Shown here: positions 61,247 to 64,000 of the stretch, piece after piece
Layout of the letters: each line of letters opens with the position of its first letter
Position numbering within the stretch: position 1 is the first letter of the stretch
Assembly: GCA_020630065.1 (NCBI GenBank)
Contig: JAHDCC010000005.1
Coordinates: forward strand, 62,001-126,000
Direction of reading: 5' to 3'
Origin: Acidimicrobiales bacterium
GTDB taxonomy: Bacteria > Actinomycetota > Acidimicrobiia > Acidimicrobiales > SZUA-35
DNA length: 64,000 nt
Notes under the pieces: model-generated
The model's input: only the letters and a program-made list of their open reading frames with translations
The model's database searches: none
Told to the model about the DNA's origin: nothing
Position numbers and translations under genes: made by a program

Positions 61247-62620
61247 ATGATCGACTCAGCGGACCTGGTCGGTATTGAAATTGGTCAAAAATCAGTAAGA
61301 GCGATCGTTTTGAGTAGCGACGCAAGTTCTATTGTCCGTTTTGCCGACACCGCTATTCCTGCCACCCCCGGTTTGCCCGATATTTCGGAATCTATTCAGG
61401 CTCTCTGGCGTGAACTCGGGCTCGACCTTTCAACTCATGTACGAGCAGCTGTTGCCGTCAGCCACATTCATGCCGGCATAGGTAGCGGCCCTTCTATCGA
61501 ATCTTGGATCGATAGTTTAGGCGGCGACCTAGAAATCTCGCTGATCCGGGTGGGTGAACGTTTTGAAGGCGTTTCTTACTTCCCCAAAGAGTTCTTGGAC
61601 GCCATTGGTTCCGGTTTTGAGCCTCTTGGAGTTGAACCCGACCGAATTGAACTTGCCCCGATCGCGGCGGCACGTTGTTTCGCCCCTAAATCTACATGTT
61701 CGTTCACCGTCGAGTCAGGGGTCAGCTGGCAAGCTCGTGTCCATTCAGGTCTTATTCTCGAGGCGATGGTCGCCGAGACACCGTCGGCCCACTCTGGAGT
61801 CGCCATCGCTAAAGGTCCTGACACCGGGCACATTTCGTCGATTCACGGACTTGAACTAACCGATGAGTTGTTAGCAAGTTTGCGAATCACAGTTAGCGAT
61901 ATCGCGGTCGCTGCTGGCGCGGCTCGCGGCTTGGTGGAACGTCCAGCCGGAAACCTGCTTGAGGGAACGGTCGGACAACCATCTGAACGGAAACAGACAC
62001 CCGCTCCAAGCAACACGCCACCTCAACCGGTAACGCCGATCAAACCAGCATCGTCGATCACTCAGTTACCCCATCAGGCGGCTCAGACTCCACGTCCGGC
62101 ATCACCGACCCCGGCAGCAGACAGCGAACAATTCAAGCCCCTCCCCCCTCAGCACATAACTACAATCGGCGGTTCAACCATACCGATACCGGAGGGAACA
62201 AACCCAGCAGCTCAAGCGACTCCAAGCCCGCTTGAGCCAGGCAAGCAGCGTGCCGGCTTCGAGCCGACTGAGGAAGAAACCGCCAACTCCACTACTGAAA
62301 GCCCGGCGGTTACACCTGCATTTCTCCCTCCTTCTGGGACGATAACAAACAAGACACCCGATATCGAACCGTCGGCTGAACCTCGAGCGGCGGCTACAAT
62401 CAGTCCCGCTGGACGTAAACGTGGCCGACGTTCCAAGGAACGACCGTCAACTATCGAGGCTCAACGACCTCGGATAGATCGCCATGAAGACGAATTCCCA
62501 TCAGAACCTTTCGCAGGTAAAACCCAGGCCGCATCGACTTACAATCTGAAGTTGCTTGCGGGTGCGTTAACCGTTCTGATCATTATCGGACTGATTATCT
62601 TCTTCGTAGGCCCTTCCTAG
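61247..62620 (+). CDS. PilM-like actin-fold N-domain fused to a C-terminal tail anchor
   Basis: 457 residues. The first 220 residues begin LVGIEIGQKSVRAIVLSSD, the phosphate-1 loop style of PilM/FtsA/ASKHA proteins, and continue with AAVAVSHIHAG and IAAARCFAP, but the part resembles only one subdomain and lacks the second phosphate and adenosine motifs. A Pro/Thr/Ser-rich linker of about 170 residues, a basic patch (GRKRGRRSKERPS) and a single terminal membrane helix (about 436-455) follow. I infer a membrane-tethered assembly or scaffold factor; type IV pilus function is not shown. Confidence 0.6.
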   Translation: MIDSADLVGIEIGQKSVRAIVLSSDASSIVRFADTAIPATPGLPDISESIQALWRELGLDLSTHVRAAVAVSHIHAGIGSGPSIESWIDSLGGDLEISLIRVGERFEGVSYFPKEFLDAIGSGFEPLGVEPDRIELAPIAAARCFAPKSTCSFTVESGVSWQARVHSGLILEAMVAETPSAHSGVAIAKGPDTGHISSIHGLELTDELLASLRITVSDIAVAAGAARGLVERPAGNLLEGTVGQPSERKQTPAPSNTPPQPVTPIKPASSITQLPHQAAQTPRPASPTPAADSEQFKPLPPQHITTIGGSTIPIPEGTNPAAQATPSPLEPGKQRAGFEPTEEETANSTTESPAVTPAFLPPSGTITNKTPDIEPSAEPRAAATISPAGRKRGRRSKERPSTIEAQRPRIDRHEDEFPSEPFAGKTQAASTYNLKLLAGALTVLIIIGLIIFFVGPS

Positions 62621-62679
62621 AATTTGGCCACCTACCTATCCTCAATGTTTAACGCCGCCACAACTGCTACAAAGGTCTA

Positions 62680-63537
62680 ATGGCATTTCTTGTTTTATCT
62701 CTTTCTTGTCCTGACCGACGAGGGATTGTCGCCTTAGTATCTCAGAAGCTGGCCGATCTTGATGTCAACATCGCCCGCAACTCTCAATTCAGCGACACCG
62801 GCACCGGCATGTTCTGCATGAGGACACGGCTGGAGCTTCAGGGAACCCCTTTTTCGCCTGAGCGGCTACAGGTCGAACTTGAGCCAGTAGCTAAACAGTT
62901 GGACGCCTCGCTAAGTATTCGAGCCGAAGAGGACCACGCTCGTGCTCTCGTTTTGGTATCCAAGTACGATCATTGTCTGGTAGACCTGATCTATCGCCGA
63001 CAAACTGGCGAGATCCCAATCGAGATTCCGATCGTGGTTTCGAACCATGAGGTGTTGGAAGACATCGCAACCGCGGCATCAATCGAGTTTGAACATGTTC
63101 CCGCTGATAACAAAGAACGTTCTGAGCAACGTATCCGGAGCCTGATTAGCCAACACGATATTGACCTGATCGTCCTCGCTCGCTACATGCAAATTCTGAG
63201 CCCTGAGTTCTGCCGTGATTTCAAAGGGCAAATCATCAACATACATCATTCGTTCCTACCCGGTTTCAAAGGAGCCAACCCGTATGGTCGAGCATGGGAA
63301 CGAGGAGTAAAACTAATAGGGGCGACCGCTCACTACGTGACTGCAGATCTCGACGAAGGTCCGATCATCGCTCAGGCGACCGAACCGGTTTCGCATCGAG
63401 ATAGTTCTCAATCAATGATGGTGAAGGGTCGCGATATCGAGCGTCGAGTGTTGGCCTCTGCCGTCCTCGCCCACTGTGAAGACCGCATTTTCCTGCTCGG
63501 GCAGGAAGGTAACTTTCGAACTGTTGTATTCGAATAG
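62680..63537 (+). CDS. purU: formyltetrahydrofolate deformylase
   Basis: Hydrolyses 10-formyl-THF to formate and THF. An N-terminal ACT domain (residues 1-85, LSLSCPDRRGIVALVSQKLADLDVNI) is followed by a formyltransferase-like domain with IINIHHSFLPGFKGANPYGRAW (catalytic Asn/His region) and THYV-type ATAHYVTADLDEGPII with the Asp. The 285-residue length is typical. It balances one-carbon pools and supplies formate to purine synthesis. Confidence 0.96.
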   Translation: MAFLVLSLSCPDRRGIVALVSQKLADLDVNIARNSQFSDTGTGMFCMRTRLELQGTPFSPERLQVELEPVAKQLDASLSIRAEEDHARALVLVSKYDHCLVDLIYRRQTGEIPIEIPIVVSNHEVLEDIATAASIEFEHVPADNKERSEQRIRSLISQHDIDLIVLARYMQILSPEFCRDFKGQIINIHHSFLPGFKGANPYGRAWERGVKLIGATAHYVTADLDEGPIIAQATEPVSHRDSSQSMMVKGRDIERRVLASAVLAHCEDRIFLLGQEGNFRTVVFE

Positions 63538-63579
63538 CGTCAGCACGGAATAGTACATCGACGACCAGGGTTTGAGCTG

Positions 63580-64000
63580 ATGATGGATACAGAGCAAGCA
63601 ACGTTGAAGACCCAAACAGAATCGGAAGTACAAGACCTGTATGACGCGGTAGTCATTGGAGCAGGTTCAGGAGGTTTGACCGTAGCGGTTGGGCTTTCTA
63701 CGCTTGGCAAGTCGGTTGCCTTAATCGAAGCCAACGACATCGGGGGCGATTGCACCAACGTTGGTTGCATCCCGTCAAAGTCTCTTTTGCATCATTCGGC
63801 GAAACATCTCGAAACCGGTTCGTCAAGCAGAGAAGTGCTCTCAACTGTTCGAGATAAGCGCAACCAGCTCAGAGACACTGAACAACACGAATTCGGTGAG
63901 ATGGATGGGATTGACCTTATCTTTGGGCGGGCTAAGCTCAGCTCTGCAACCACAGTTGAGATTACTGCGAACAACGATTCACAGCTAACCAAAACCATTT
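63580..64000 (+). CDS. FAD-dependent pyridine nucleotide-disulfide oxidoreductase, partial
   Basis: The reading frame opens at ATG 63580 (a second ATG at 63583) and runs off the right edge. The FAD motif [29 protein letters not shown] and the redox-active [17 protein letters not shown] with the Cys-x4-Cys pair place it in the lipoamide dehydrogenase/mercuric reductase family. The N-terminal 20 residues before the Rossmann motif are polar. Which member it is cannot be told from the 140 residues present. Confidence 0.92.
   Translation, partial: MMDTEQATLKTQTESEVQDLYDAVVIGAGSGGLTVAVGLSTLGKSVALIEANDIGGDCTNVGCIPSKSLLHHSAKHLETGSSSREVLSTVRDKRNQLRDTEQHEFGEMDGIDLIFGRAKLSSATTVEITANNDSQLTKTI

Noticed and set aside
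1-64000. CRISPR array, insertion sequences, prophage or integron
   Set aside because: No regularly spaced repeats, transposase, integrase or attachment-site duplication was seen in either strand.

Overview
This 64 kb window is a gene-dense stretch of bacterial chromosome with no rRNA, confident tRNA, CRISPR array, insertion sequence or phage gene. Several features point to an actinobacterium: two PknB-type Ser/Thr kinases, a C-terminal DUF2510 domain, a sortase-like LAFTG signal, OmpA proteins with the layout of mycobacterial ArfA/OmpATb, menaquinone genes and split cobA/precorrin-2 dehydrogenase siroheme genes. Base composition looks close to 50% GC by eye, low for the phylum. A marine Acidimicrobiia-like lineage is my guess; no marker gene here settles it.

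Layout. 1-5.6 kb: a partial 2-hydroxyacid dehydrogenase, a DUF2085-like protein, a class V aminotransferase, an orphan small ORF with a near-perfect ribosome binding site and dyad-rich flanks, an ECF sigma factor overlapping a membrane-anchored Ser/Thr kinase, and cobO. 5.7-19 kb: menaquinone genes menC, menH, menD, menB, menF and menE on both strands, interspersed with a DUF1304 protein, a CocE-type lipoprotein hydrolase, a two-component system and a class IV aminotransferase. 19-34 kb: nucleotidyltransferase, PAP2-like membrane enzyme, ProA-like dehydrogenase divergent from gluQRS, a 29-residue membrane ORF, DUF445, cydAB, a META lipoprotein, a THUMP methyltransferase, a degenerate OmpA-like protein, proS and a cell-wall amidase with a large insert in its catalytic domain. 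34-44 kb: envelope proteins (DUF2510 membrane protein, MscS, a long disordered tail-membrane protein), a nitroreductase, fused pabB-pabC and a second kinase.

44-48.6 kb: a tightly coupled sulfate-assimilation operon (APS reductase, precorrin-2 dehydrogenase, uroporphyrinogen-III methyltransferase, sulfite reductase, DUF4202). The first three and the fourth form a logical unit, because the two middle genes make the siroheme that the reductase needs. It has a promoter, an IscR/Rrf2-like dyad and a strong terminator. 48.7-55.9 kb: an orphan Flp pilin, then a polyol-uptake locus: ABC transporter (solute-binding protein, two permeases, ATPase) divergent from a mannitol-type dehydrogenase and a DeoR regulator, with repeats in the shared control region. 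55.9-64 kb: two tandem ArfA-like OmpA proteins, a RadC-like protein without metal ligands, TerC, an alpha/beta hydrolase, a PilM-like N-domain fused to a tail anchor behind a hairpin-rich leader, purU and a partial flavin disulfide oxidoreductase.

Most of the window is housekeeping metabolism. The points most worth a second look are the ECF-kinase pair, the small ORF near 2.8 kb, the disordered envelope protein with octad repeats, the ArfA pair with its dead RadC neighbour, the PilM-like fusion with its structured leader, the amidase insertion, and the 13-bp palindrome before the nucleotidyltransferase.
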